From NCBI GenBank assembly GCA_012838795.1, contig DUOO01000024.1:1-50127 (forward strand): a DNA stretch of 50,127 nucleotides. The letters are read 5' to 3'. Shown here in pieces: positions 1-7,618 of this stretch. Under the pieces are notes generated by a model. That model saw only the letters and a program-made list of their open reading frames with translations, was not told the DNA's origin and made no database searches. The position numbers were made by a program, and so were the translations under genes. Positions within the stretch are counted from its first letter, which is position 1; every line of letters begins with the position of its first letter. Origin of the DNA: Clostridiaceae bacterium (GTDB taxonomy: Bacteria; Bacillota; Clostridia; Saccharofermentanales; DTU023).

Positions 1-84
1 ACTAGAACACATAGTCACTGTAATTATTTATCGCCCAAGCAATATGAGGATCAGCTGGAATGGCTACAGACGAAGGTAGCATAG
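1..84 (+). pseudogene. C-terminal tail of an IS3-family transposase (OrfB), cut by window edge
   Basis: Frame 1 is open from the first base to a TAG at 82-84. It reads THSHCNYLSPKQYED followed by a short tail. The block H-S-x-x-x-Y-L-S-P-x-x-Y/F-E is the standard C-terminal end of IS3-family (IS150-like) OrfB integrases, just after the last catalytic glutamate region. The same block occurs in the neighbouring element at 503-909 (SHCGYLSPQQFE), so the two are relatives. Whether the rest of this copy, to the left of the window, is intact cannot be seen. Confidence 0.8.
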
Positions 85-98
85 ATTTCTGTTTATTT

Positions 99-126
99 AA
101 CTTGTACTTTTTCTTGACGTAGCACC
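99..126 (+). repeat. Right terminal repeat of the upstream IS3-type element
   Basis: This stretch (TTGTACTTTTTCTTGAC core, then GTAGCACC) matches the right end of the next element at 925-952 (TTGTACCTTTTCTTGACA, then TAGGACC) with few mismatches. It lies 15 bases after the stop of the transposase tail, as expected for an IS right end. Confidence 0.65.
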
Positions 127-130
127 AGTC

Positions 131-164
131 GGACCTAGTATAAAAAAGGTACAAGTTAAACTCG
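131..164 (+). repeat. Left terminal inverted repeat of the deleted IS
   Basis: GGACCTAGTATAAAAAAGG followed by TACAAGTTAAACTCG matches, with a one-base gap and several mismatches, the reverse complement of the right end at 919-952. Confidence 0.6.
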
Positions 165-206
165 TTGATTATCTATATACTAAAATCCACAGAAGAGAAT
201 GAGATC

Positions 207-485
207 ATGAGTAAAACCTATACAAAATCATTTAAGGAAGATGCTGTTTGCTACGTACAGGAACATAGTGAAGAAAGCGTAGCTGAATGTGCACGCTATC
301 TGGGAATTAACGAGAACACACTACATACCTGGCTTAAGAAAGCAAGGCAGGGAGAAGAATTTCGCGGTCAGGGTAACTACTCTTCCGACTTGGCAAAGGA
401 GAATGCTCAATTGAGGCGTGAACTAAAAGATGCAAGGGATGCGCTCGAGATTCTAAAAAAAACGTTAAAGATCATGAGCGAATAA
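207..485 (+). CDS. IS3-family transposase OrfA (helix-turn-helix)
   Basis: This 92-residue protein is the DNA-binding subunit of an IS3-family transposase. It begins MSKTYTKSFKEDAV, carries the usual HTH_Tnp_1 fold (SVAECARYLGINENTLHTWL), and ends in a leucine-zipper-like helix (LRRELKDARDALEILKKTL) used for multimerisation. The ATG at 207 is preferred over an in-frame TTG at 165 because the family start motif begins here and the TTG lies next to the terminal repeat. The 3' end contains an A8 run that could send ribosomes into the OrfB frame. OrfA looks intact although OrfB is not. Confidence 0.85.
   Translation: MSKTYTKSFKEDAVCYVQEHSEESVAECARYLGINENTLHTWLKKARQGEEFRGQGNYSSDLAKENAQLRRELKDARDALEILKKTLKIMSE
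455..462 (+). other. Probable -1 programmed frameshift site between OrfA and OrfB
   Basis: Eight adenines provide an A-AAA-AAA heptamer in the OrfA frame. A -1 slip here enters a frame that stays open (KNVKDHERIKEEIFS) straight into the OrfB start at 503. IS3-family elements make their OrfAB transposase in this way. The slip is now useless because OrfB is broken. Confidence 0.65.
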
Positions 486-502
486 AAGAGGAGATATTTT
501 CC

Positions 503-909
503 ATGATTTATCATCAAAAAAAGTATAATTCCGGCCTCAGTGTAAGCGGTGTTTTGGGCTACTTAAATCTGTCGCGCAGTGGCTATATTCACTATCGTAA
601 TCGCAGGGGTAAAAGTTCAACCCAAGCCAAACGCAAAGAAGAGATTAAGAAAAAAATATCTCAAATCCATAGCCACTCTAAAGAAATATATGGTGCTCCC
701 AAAATTCGTGAAGAACTTTGCAAACAAGAGAATGGTTAAATCGCTTTGATATTATAAATTACAGTCAGGCATATCGCTTAGTTTTTGAATATATTGAAGC
801 CTTTTATAACGCCATAAGAAGTCATAGCCATTGTGGTTATTTATCACCTCAGCAATTTGAAGAAGAGAAAACTAAAAAATTAGCAGAACTGGAAAAATGC
901 ATTGCTTAG
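503..909 (+). pseudogene. IS3-family transposase OrfB with the catalytic core deleted
   Basis: The first part (503 to about 720) encodes the HTH_21-like N-terminus, including SRSGYIHYRNRRGK and KEIYGAPKIREEL. After about position 720 the matching sequence jumps, in a different frame, to the C-terminal end (WLNRFDIINYSQAYRLVFEY, then SHCGYLSPQQFEEEK). Roughly 150 codons, holding all three DDE catalytic acids, are missing, and the join shifts the frame so the 5' part stops at 739. The gene cannot make an active transposase. Confidence 0.85.
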
Positions 910-918
910 AAAATCTGT

Positions 919-952
919 GAGTTTCGATTGTACCTTTTCTTGACATAGGACC
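919..952 (+). repeat. Right terminal inverted repeat of the deleted IS
   Basis: The end TTGTACCTTTTCTTGACA followed by TAGGACC is the inverted partner of 131-164 and resembles the end of the upstream element at 99-126. Confidence 0.6.
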
Positions 953-1126
953 AAAGTTTATGTTAGCACCCCAAGTGGACCTTTTTCAGTTGACCAAAAC
1001 AATGAAAGTACTTTCATCCTTGGCAGTATCATTGGAAGTGGATATGCCTATAAACGAGAAGATGATGCGTATGTGATCCCAATCGGATCTTTGAGGGGGT
1101 TAGGCTTTTTGGGAAAATTTTACTAA
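953..1126 (+). pseudogene. C-terminal gene fragment next to the IS, unidentified
   Basis: The frame starting exactly at the IS edge (KVYVSTPSGPFSVDQNNES) is open for 57 codons to a TAA at 1124-1126 and ends in GYAYKREDDAYVIPIGSLRG plus a short tail. It has no start codon or ribosome binding site of its own, and its residue mix looks like real protein. It is most simply the 3' end of a host gene disrupted by the insertions. I do not recognise the family. Confidence 0.5.
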
Positions 1127-1149
1127 AGAATATAGAAATTCTGTTTTTA

Positions 1150-1256
1150 AGTCCAACTTTTGTGGGTTTACCTCAATTATTATTCTTTACTAACATGAGA
1201 AAACCCCCATTAGTTGGATTATTTCTCTTAGTCCAATAGTCCAACTTTTGAGGGTT
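1150..1256. repeat. Small cluster of AGTCCAACTTTTG repeats
   Basis: A 19-base word (AGTCCAACTTTTGNGGGTT) occurs at 1150-1168 and again at 1238-1256 with one difference. A poorer inverted copy lies at 1202-1221 (AACCCCCATTAGTTGGATTA). The last two can fold into an imperfect stem with a 15-base loop. This may be a remnant of IS ends or a terminator for the leftward MFS gene. No gene is seen between 1127 and 1366. Confidence 0.5.
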
Positions 1257-1366
1257 CACAAAATAAATAATGTTTTTTATGTGCATATTTACATGAAAAT
1301 GATACCACAACTGATTCACAAGAAAAAATACAGAACTTAGATGATTTTAAATATTAGATTATTCTA

Positions 1367-2611
1367 TCAAGATGTAAATTCCGGTCTTTTCTTATATGAT
1401 GTAATGATGCACAATAGAGAAACTATTGCTGCAATACCAGTAATTATAAATGCAAGCTGGTATGACCCTGTACCATCTGCAATATATCCAACAGCAGAAG
1501 TGTATAGCCCCAAAGGAATATTGTAAAACATTGTTGCACGACCGATGATTCTTCCGTAGTCCTTTGATCCAAATAACATTCTTGTCATCCATGCAGATGT
1601 AAAACCACCTGTTGTAGCTCCTAATCCAGAAATAAAGGCTTCAACTTGCAAGGCACCTTGGTGCTTGTACAGGAAGGCTAAAGCAAACATATTAACAATA
1701 ACTAGTAAAACACATCCTACTAGTGACTTAAACGGTCCAATCTTGTCTTTAATACCTCCAACAACTAATCTAGTTATCAATGTGCCTAGCATTGCTAAAG
1801 AAGCTAATTTAGGTCCTAGTGATGCTGCATGCCCGTATCTCTCAGCAACTTGAACAAGGTGTGTAGAGTAAACAGCAGTAGTAGCTAGACCAATTAAAGC
1901 AATTACCATAAATAAATAAGAGGGAGTTTTCTTTGCCTCATCGTAAGTTAACCCTGTATCCAACGTAACTTTAGATGGGCTAGCATCATCTTCTCCATCC
2001 TTTTGTTCATAGCCATAAGGGACTAAACCTTTGTCTGCTGGCTTAAACCTGATAAGGAAAAATGACGGCAGTACAACCAGAATAGCTCCGATGATAGCTA
2101 AACCAACAAAAGCACTTTCCCAACCAAAGGAGTCAATTAACTTAGGTCCAACAAATGAAGTAAAGAAAGCACCGCCAACTGCACCTGAACCAGTGGCAAT
2201 ACCTAATGCTAGGCCTGAACTTTTATGAAACCAATTATTGATAAGCAAAGGGGTGTGCAAAAAAGTAATGAAAGATGCACAAAAACCAATAAAAACATAA
2301 AGTGCATACCATAAATAAATGGATCGTAGTAATGGTAGTATTGCAAAAGAAACTGTCATACCTATTCCTGCCAAAGACATTACCATATTTATTTTTTTCT
2401 CTGCTAACACCTTACCAGCTAACGGACTAAATAATGCTATTGCAAATGCTAGAATCGTTTGCGAAACAGCAACTGAGCCAATTCCTATTCCCAAATCTGT
2501 AGAAATCATTCCGTAAAATAAACCTATCGGGTATACCATAGTACCGAATACCCCAATCTGTGTGATAGCACAAGCTATCATGATTACCCACGCGTAGTGT
2601 ATTTTCTTCAT
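1367..2611 (-). CDS. MFS transporter, oxalate/formate antiporter (OFA) type
   Basis: This 414-residue protein has about 12 hydrophobic membrane segments in two halves separated by a polar loop at about 195-225 (KPADKGLVPYGYEQKDGEDD). The start (MKKIHYAWVIMIACAITQ) and the block SGLALGIATGSGAVGGAF are typical of the OFA branch of the major facilitator superfamily, which exchanges small carboxylates across the cytoplasmic membrane. Substrate cannot be told from sequence: OFA members also carry lactate, formate or unknown acids. The start has GGAGG eight bases upstream. It stands alone between IS debris and the HEPN-like cassette, so it may be acquired, but the gene itself is intact. Confidence 0.85.
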   Translation of the reverse strand: MKKIHYAWVIMIACAITQIGVFGTMVYPIGLFYGMISTDLGIGIGSVAVSQTILAFAIALFSPLAGKVLAEKKINMVMSLAGIGMTVSFAILPLLRSIYLWYALYVFIGFCASFITFLHTPLLINNWFHKSSGLALGIATGSGAVGGAFFTSFVGPKLIDSFGWESAFVGLAIIGAILVVLPSFFLIRFKPADKGLVPYGYEQKDGEDDASPSKVTLDTGLTYDEAKKTPSYLFMVIALIGLATTAVYSTHLVQVAERYGHAASLGPKLASLAMLGTLITRLVVGGIKDKIGPFKSLVGCVLLVIVNMFALAFLYKHQGALQVEAFISGLGATTGGFTSAWMTRMLFGSKDYGRIIGRATMFYNIPLGLYTSAVGYIADGTGSYQLAFIITGIAAIVSLLCIITSYKKRPEFTS

Positions 2612-2891
2612 AGATTAGCCTCCATTTAGCGCTTACTATAAGAGTAAAGAATCTTTTTTTTATTCAATAAAGAATAAGGCATCAAGCTTATCGCTTCCGT
2701 TTTCTTAATAATCAAATATTAAAATGATCAGAACAAATCGTAGCTTAAGCATTACTGTGAATAAAAATATAAAAATTTACTCAAACATAGTGCGAATTAT
2801 ACAAATTATTAGTAAATATTAAATAAAGGTCGTCAAATCAACTATAATAAATCTTTTATTAAGGTACAATGGACTAAGAGAATGTAAAAAT

Positions 2892-2915
2892 AAAAAAAAA
2901 CAGTGCTTTTAGCAC
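2892..2915 (-). terminator. Rho-independent terminator downstream of the two-gene cassette
   Basis: On the minus strand a GTGCT-AAA-AGCAC hairpin is followed by TG and nine thymines. It lies about 175 bp after the stop of the second cassette gene and faces the right way to end that transcript. The stem is short (5 bp) but the T-run is strong. Confidence 0.6.
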
Positions 2916-2941
2916 ACGAAGCTTTGACTCTGATTAAAGAG

Positions 2942-2993
2942 TGGAAACCGCGTTCTCAGAAGGCCATCGGCTCGCTCCGGGAACGCGATTTCC
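2942..2993. repeat. GC-rich hairpin carrying the left copy of the cassette-flanking inverted repeat
   Basis: GGAAACCGCGTTC at 2943-2955 pairs with GAACGCGATTTCC at 2981-2993 (12 of 13 positions) around a 25-base GC-rich loop, in otherwise very AT-rich DNA. The first 16 bases (TGGAAACCGCGTTCTC, 2942-2957) recur in inverted orientation at 4575-4590 with one mismatch, so the pair brackets the two genes at 3090-4443. Confidence 0.6.
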
Positions 2994-3089
2994 AACCTTT
3001 ATTTGTTTTAAATCCGGAATAGCACCATACTTAACTTATTCCAATCACAAGATTCACTACAACTAAGCGTTTACTTATATAACAGACTA

Positions 3090-3644
3090 CTATTGATAAT
3101 CCAAATTTCTAACCATTACAACATCGGTTTGATCCTGATGTATAGGAATAAATCCTTCTTGCAGCAGTTCATTTATCAGCTCTCTTCTTTTTTCTGTTTC
3201 AAGATTTAAATATATAGCTTTGCTCATAAATGCTATCGTTCCTGTTCCAAGAACTCTAAAAATTTCAATCAACTTTTTCATGAGCATGCGTATTAAATAT
3301 AAGTTATGGTGAAAAATGCCATCATTATTGATAATTTCTAATGTATCTATAATCACAATTGAGCCCATCCCACTTAGACCATGACAATAATTATTATACG
3401 CACTTGCAACATACTCTAAGTCTCCGCTAATCGCATCTGCCATATACCAGAAATCATCTAATTCGTAACAATCAAAAACAAAAAATATCACATTGGATAT
3501 TTTATTTTTTGTACCATCTTCAAAAATTTCATCATAGAAAGTTATGTTGCCATATAACATATTCAAATCTATTTCATTACTCATTTTAATCTCATAGTTA
3601 AGTTCTCCATAATTATCTGAATATTCTTCTGATATTGTTTTCAT
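3090..3644 (-). CDS. Unknown protein paired with the HEPN-like gene; possible GNAT-like fold
   Basis: From the ATG at 3644 this is a 184-residue soluble, acidic protein. That start has GGAGG five bases upstream; an ATG at 3656 lies on top of this site and is unlikely. I do not recognise the family. The C-terminal half has the order strand (GSIVIIDTLEI), long helix (LIRMLMKKLIEIFRVLG), strand (TGTIAFMSK), helix, then EGFIPIHQDQTDVVMVRNLD, which resembles the end of GNAT acetyltransferases. However, the acetyl-CoA loop R/Q-x-x-G-x-G/A is not clear, so enzymatic activity is doubtful. Its start overlaps the upstream gene by 32 bp, so the two are translationally coupled and probably work together. 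Confidence 0.65.
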   Translation of the reverse strand: MKTISEEYSDNYGELNYEIKMSNEIDLNMLYGNITFYDEIFEDGTKNKISNVIFFVFDCYELDDFWYMADAISGDLEYVASAYNNYCHGLSGMGSIVIIDTLEIINNDGIFHHNLYLIRMLMKKLIEIFRVLGTGTIAFMSKAIYLNLETEKRRELINELLQEGFIPIHQDQTDVVMVRNLDYQ

Positions 3645-4443
3645 CAATTCCTCCATACTCAGGCAATACCATATGCTTTATATAATTCACAATAAAATCT
3701 TGATTAGAAATTTCTCCTCTAAATAGAATATACTGTAAACTATCAGTATCAAATTTTTTAATCCTTATCAAGTCAGAATCGTTTTCATATTTACTTATTA
3801 AACAAATATTGTCAATTTCAATGGTATCATCTAATCTAATAAACGAGATATATTTTCTATTAATACATGCAGTAACGTTCAAATGAGGTGTAAATACACC
3901 TCGTTTGTTACTTATAACATACGAAAATTCTAATGTACCTTTTTCATTTGTTAATGGAGAAAAGCAAAAGCATTCTATAAAATTTTTAAGAATACTTGCT
4001 GAATTTCTAATATAATTCCAAATGTATTCTGATAAGGAAAGACAATCTTCTCGTGAAGGAGGCTCCTTATTATCATGTTCAATCAAATTTCTAAGAGTCA
4101 AATATTTTTCAATAGTAATCGTTTTTATTATCTCAAAATGTTCTAAAACATCTAAAAATTTCTTATTAGACTTCTTTCCCGTATAATGTATTTCATTAAT
4201 TCCAAGGTTCTCCTTCAAGGATTTAGAAGTAACATTAAAAGCTCTCTTTAAAGATAAAAAGCCTTGATTTAGTTTCTCAATATTATCTCCACTATTTAAA
4301 ATAGTCTTATTAGCTTCTTCCCATATAACATATGCATCTTCTAATGAATTTCTTTTGACTTTATTTATTAAAGAAGACGTCATTGAATCTTCAAAAAATG
4401 TATATGAGACCCAGATTTGATTTAATATCATATTACCAGACAT
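3613..4443 (-). CDS. HEPN-like domain protein, candidate ribonuclease or defence effector
   Basis: This 276-residue protein has a helical N-terminal half and a strand-rich C-terminal half (about 165-250). Near the end of the helical part is LTLRNLIEHDNKEPP, where R118 and H123 form R-x4-H followed by another helix. This matches the R-x4-6-H motif of HEPN domains, which in many toxin and defence proteins forms the RNase active site of a dimer. The C-terminal part is unrecognised and could be a sensor or target-binding domain. It is the first gene of a two-gene minus-strand unit, preceded by GAGGGG five bases before the ATG. Its DNA is more AT-rich than the housekeeping genes, which suggests transfer. 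The HEPN call is by motif and helix pattern only. Confidence 0.55.
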   Translation of the reverse strand: MSGNMILNQIWVSYTFFEDSMTSSLINKVKRNSLEDAYVIWEEANKTILNSGDNIEKLNQGFLSLKRAFNVTSKSLKENLGINEIHYTGKKSNKKFLDVLEHFEIIKTITIEKYLTLRNLIEHDNKEPPSREDCLSLSEYIWNYIRNSASILKNFIECFCFSPLTNEKGTLEFSYVISNKRGVFTPHLNVTACINRKYISFIRLDDTIEIDNICLISKYENDSDLIRIKKFDTDSLQYILFRGEISNQDFIVNYIKHMVLPEYGGIDENNIRRIFR

Positions 4444-4744
4444 GATTTCCCCTCTCTTTCAATCAATATCATACACTTGATATTTTAAATCTAAAAGACA
4501 TCCCAATATATTAAAAATTTATTATATGTAAATAGGTACAGAAACATATGGTCAATTTAAGTAGTGTTTAGTTGGAGAACACGGTTTCCATTTAAAGCCA
4601 GCATAGGAAATCTGTGAATATTAATATCTAAGCCCATGTACTAAAGATAGCTATAGTTATTCAGATAAAAATTTCAGGCTTATGTTAATTTTTAGGTTTT
4701 TTTAGACAAATCTAAACTAAAATCTAAACTATTTTAGTGAAAAC
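4444..4744. other. Upstream region of the two-gene cassette
   Basis: No gene is visible. A TATAAT on the minus strand at 4521-4526 could be the -10 of the cassette promoter, but no good -35 lies at normal spacing; TTGACC at 4550-4555 is too far away. The right inverted repeat (4575-4590) lies here. Near the tRNA end are two copies of AATCTAAACTA (about 4709-4731) and a short TTTAGA-CAAA-TCTAAA hairpin of unknown meaning. Confidence 0.4.
4575..4590. repeat. Right copy of the cassette-flanking inverted repeat
   Basis: GAGAACACGGTTTCCA is the reverse complement of TGGAAACCGCGTTCTC at 2942-2957 except for one base. It lies outside the start of the HEPN-like gene and about 210 bp from the end of the tRNA gene. 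Confidence 0.55.
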
Positions 4745-4785
4745 AAAAAGCCTGCAATGACCGGTACAAGTATATTACAAGCTTT
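4745..4785 (-). terminator. Rho-independent terminator of tRNA-Ala
   Basis: Minus-strand AAAGCTTGTAAT (4785-4774) pairs with ATTGCAGGCTTT (4758-4747) over 12 positions including two G-T pairs, with a 15-base loop. TTTTTG follows. It lies 13 bases past the tRNA CCA end. Confidence 0.75.
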
Positions 4786-4798
4786 CTGAAAATGGTTC

Positions 4799-4874
<76 letters not shown>

Positions 4875-4984
4875 AAGTGCAAAGTTAATAATAGCACAAT
4901 TAATTCCAAAGTCAAGTTTTATTCCAACTGCAAGCTTATCTTCTTATTCAAAATTCAAAGTTCTTCTCCCATTCAAAGCTCATC

Positions 4985-7618
4985 TTAAATCCAAGGTCCG
5001 ACATGTTTCTGATAAATCTTTTTGATGATTTGGACGGATAAACTGTAAAGGAGCAGTAAAACAAAAAGCCAAAATAAAAAATGTAATGGCATTTGCTTGA
5101 GGTCAAGCACGATAGCCAGAGGTGTAAATCCGATAAGCAGTGCGACAAGTCCGACCAGTGAAGTTGAAAATAACAATGCAGGTGCAGGTTTGCTCTGGAC
5201 AAACGTCATTTTCCCTGTCCTGATCATATGAATGATAAAGATTTGTGATAATGTGCCGAATAAAAACCAGCCGGTTTGGAAATAGGGAGCAGTCGTCATT
5301 GAATTATAGCCAAACTCAAACCAAAGCACGAGATAGCATAGAATATCAAAAATTGAACTTAAGGGTCCCATGATCCACATGAAGCTCTTTAATGATTTTA
5401 CATCCCACTTTTGCGGTTTTTGAACGAAGTCCGCATCCATATCATCAAAAGCAAGCCCCATTTGAGCAAAGTCATTTAAGAGATTTTGCGTCAAAATATG
5501 AACCGGCAACATCGGTAAGAAGGGCAGGAAAATGCTGGCAATTACTACAGCTATCATATTGCCGAAATTTCCGCTGGCAGCCATTTTGATATATTTCATG
5601 ATATTACCGAAGGTACGTCTACCTAATAGCACACCTTCTTCGAGCACCATCAAGTCTTTCTCCAACAAAATAATATCGGCAGTTTCTTTGGCAATATCAA
5701 CTGCACTGTCTACGGAAATTCCAACATCAGATTGACGCAGTGCAGGCGTATCATTAATACCGTCACCCATATAACCGACTGTATGTCCGTCTTCCTGTAA
5801 AGCTCTAACTACCCGTTTTTTTTGCATCGGTGATAATTTACTGAATAGATTACAGTGTTGGGCAACTTCTTTCAATTCCAAATCGCTCATTTGTTCTATA
5901 TCTGTACCAAGAACAATAGTTTGAACATCAATCCCGACTTTTTCACAAACCTTTAAAGCAACACCTTCACTATCACCGGTCAAAACAACTGTGCGGACAC
6001 CGTGTTCCCGTAATATTTCAACTGCACCCCTGGCACTTTCTTTGGGCGGATCCAAAAATCCGACAAATCCGATCAGGACCATATTGCTTTCATCAGCAAT
6101 CGTGAAATGCTCTTCATCAGGAACTTCATTTTTTTGGGCAACAGCCAACATTCTTAAACCGGCATTATTATATTTTTCATAAGTATTCATCGCAAGTTTA
6201 CGTTCGTCTGCACCTATCGGTCGCACCTGACCTGCAACTTCGACAAAAGCACAAATCGCCAGCATTTCTTCAACTGCACCTTTGGTAATCAGCTGACGTT
6301 TACCTGATTTATCTTCTAAGATTACGCTCATGCGGCGACGTGAGAAATCAAAAGGCACTTCATCTATGCGGGTATAATTTTTGATGATTTCCGGTATATT
6401 ATATTTTTCTGCACGATTAATAATCGCAATATCAATCAGGTTTTTCAATCCGGTTTGAAAATATGAATTAAGATAGGCATGACGCAATACTCTGGTGTCA
6501 TCTTGGCCGGTTAAATCCATGTATTTTTCCAAGACAATTTTATCTTCAGTCAGAGTTCCGGTCTTATCCGTGCACAAAATATCCATTTCACCAAAAGTTT
6601 GAATCGAACCTAAAGTACGGACGATTACATTTCTTTTGGACATGGCAAGAGCACCGCGGGCAAGTGTTGAAGTCATAATTACCGGCAGCATTTCCGGAGT
6701 CAGACCTACCGCTATGCTGACGGAAAATAATAAAGCACTGAACCAATCTTCCTTGACAATTCCGTTAATCAGAAAGATGACCGGGATGATGATTAACATC
6801 ATTTTAATCAACATTGTACTGACTGAAGCAACACCGCGTTCAAAGCTGGTCTGAGCTTTCTCACCGCTTAATGAAGTCGCGATCGAACTGAAATAGGTTT
6901 CCTGACCGGTAAATAAAACCACAGCCGTTGCCGTACCGCTGACCAAATCAGTACCCATCATACCGATATTTGCTAAATCTGTCAGAGCTGCAACCGGATC
7001 ACCGGCCGTATCATATTTTTCTACAGGGGCAGATTCTCCGGATAAAGCTGCTTGTGACACGAAAGTATCTTTTGTTGAAATAAATCTGACGTCGGCAGGA
7101 ATCATGTCTCCTGCTGAGAACTTGATGACATCACCCGGTACTACATCGGCAATATCGATTTCAATCAATTTGCCGTCTCTGATTACATCTGTTTTGTTAG
7201 CAACCATTTGCTTGAGACCTTCTGCCGCTTTATCGGAATTACGACTTTGAATGAAAGTTACAACAGAAGACAATAACACCATCAACAAAATTATCATGAT
7301 GGTCGCATAGTCCGCATTTTCCGATATCACAACATCCGTTATATAAGTTACAATCGCAATAATTAACAGAATTAAATTAAACGGATTAATCAGTGCTTCG
7401 ATAATTCTTGAAACAATTGTATGCCGGTTTTTAGTTTTGGCTATGTTCGGACCGTGCTCTTCCAATCTTGTTGCTGCTTCTTCAGCAGTAATTCCCTGAG
7501 TTGTCGAACTAAATTCGCGTAAAACATCATCAAGAGATTCAGATGATAATCTACGCAGATTTTGTTCCTGAGCAAAAGAATAAGTTTGAATGTTCTGATT
7601 TTTTTTGAGAAATTTCAT
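4985..7618 (-). CDS. mgtA: Magnesium-translocating P-type ATPase (MgtA type)
   Basis: This 877-residue membrane pump belongs to the P3B group that imports Mg2+ at the expense of ATP. The sequence shows the actuator motif SGES at about 193-196, the membrane motif LTPEM at 306-310, the phosphorylation site DKTGTLT with Asp351, TGDSEG at 547-552 and the hinge GDGINDTPA at 618-626. About ten hydrophobic segments are in the usual places, and length and C-terminal membrane block match MgtA/MgtB. The ATG has AGGAG upstream inside a strong hairpin (7619-7661), and a terminator-like hairpin lies further upstream, so expression is probably controlled in the leader. Mg2+ import is inferred from family; the metal was not tested. 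Confidence 0.9.
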   Translation of the reverse strand: MKFLKKNQNIQTYSFAQEQNLRRLSSESLDDVLREFSSTTQGITAEEAATRLEEHGPNIAKTKNRHTIVSRIIEALINPFNLILLIIAIVTYITDVVISENADYATIMIILLMVLLSSVVTFIQSRNSDKAAEGLKQMVANKTDVIRDGKLIEIDIADVVPGDVIKFSAGDMIPADVRFISTKDTFVSQAALSGESAPVEKYDTAGDPVAALTDLANIGMMGTDLVSGTATAVVLFTGQETYFSSIATSLSGEKAQTSFERGVASVSTMLIKMMLIIIPVIFLINGIVKEDWFSALLFSVSIAVGLTPEMLPVIMTSTLARGALAMSKRNVIVRTLGSIQTFGEMDILCTDKTGTLTEDKIVLEKYMDLTGQDDTRVLRHAYLNSYFQTGLKNLIDIAIINRAEKYNIPEIIKNYTRIDEVPFDFSRRRMSVILEDKSGKRQLITKGAVEEMLAICAFVEVAGQVRPIGADERKLAMNTYEKYNNAGLRMLAVAQKNEVPDEEHFTIADESNMVLIGFVGFLDPPKESARGAVEILREHGVRTVVLTGDSEGVALKVCEKVGIDVQTIVLGTDIEQMSDLELKEVAQHCNLFSKLSPMQKKRVVRALQEDGHTVGYMGDGINDTPALRQSDVGISVDSAVDIAKETADIILLEKDLMVLEEGVLLGRRTFGNIMKYIKMAASGNFGNMIAVVIASIFLPFLPMLPVHILTQNLLNDFAQMGLAFDDMDADFVQKPQKWDVKSLKSFMWIMGPLSSIFDILCYLVLWFEFGYNSMTTAPYFQTGWFLFGTLSQIFIIHMIRTGKMTFVQSKPAPALLFSTSLVGLVALLIGFTPLAIVLDLKQMPLHFLFWLFVLLLLYSLSVQIIKKIYQKHVGPWI

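Larger units (their letters stand above)
131..952 (+). mobile_element. Internally deleted IS3-family insertion sequence
   Basis: The element has an intact OrfA, the beginning and end of OrfB, and matching terminal inverted repeats, but is only about 820 bp long, whereas IS3-family members are usually 1.2-1.5 kb. The missing part is the middle of OrfB, which holds the DDE catalytic core, so it cannot move by itself; it could be mobilised in trans by a relative if its ends still work. The exact boundaries are uncertain by a few bases. No convincing target duplication is seen. It sits 4 bp from the end of another IS remnant, so the site has been hit at least twice. Confidence 0.75.
2612..3089. 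other. AT-rich intergenic region between MFS gene and cassette
   Basis: No gene is seen. For the leftward MFS gene there is a weak promoter candidate (TTGATG at 2680-2685, TAAAAA at 2657-2662, 17-bp spacer) overlapping a 13-bp palindrome TTTATTCAATAAA at 2659-2671 that could be an operator. The right part holds the cassette terminator and the GC-rich hairpin listed separately. The rest is featureless AT-rich sequence. Confidence 0.5.

Noticed and set aside
2942-2993. Integron attC site
   Set aside because: The imperfect palindrome is of suitable size, but the GTTRRRY and RYYYAAC ends are missing and no integrase is present.
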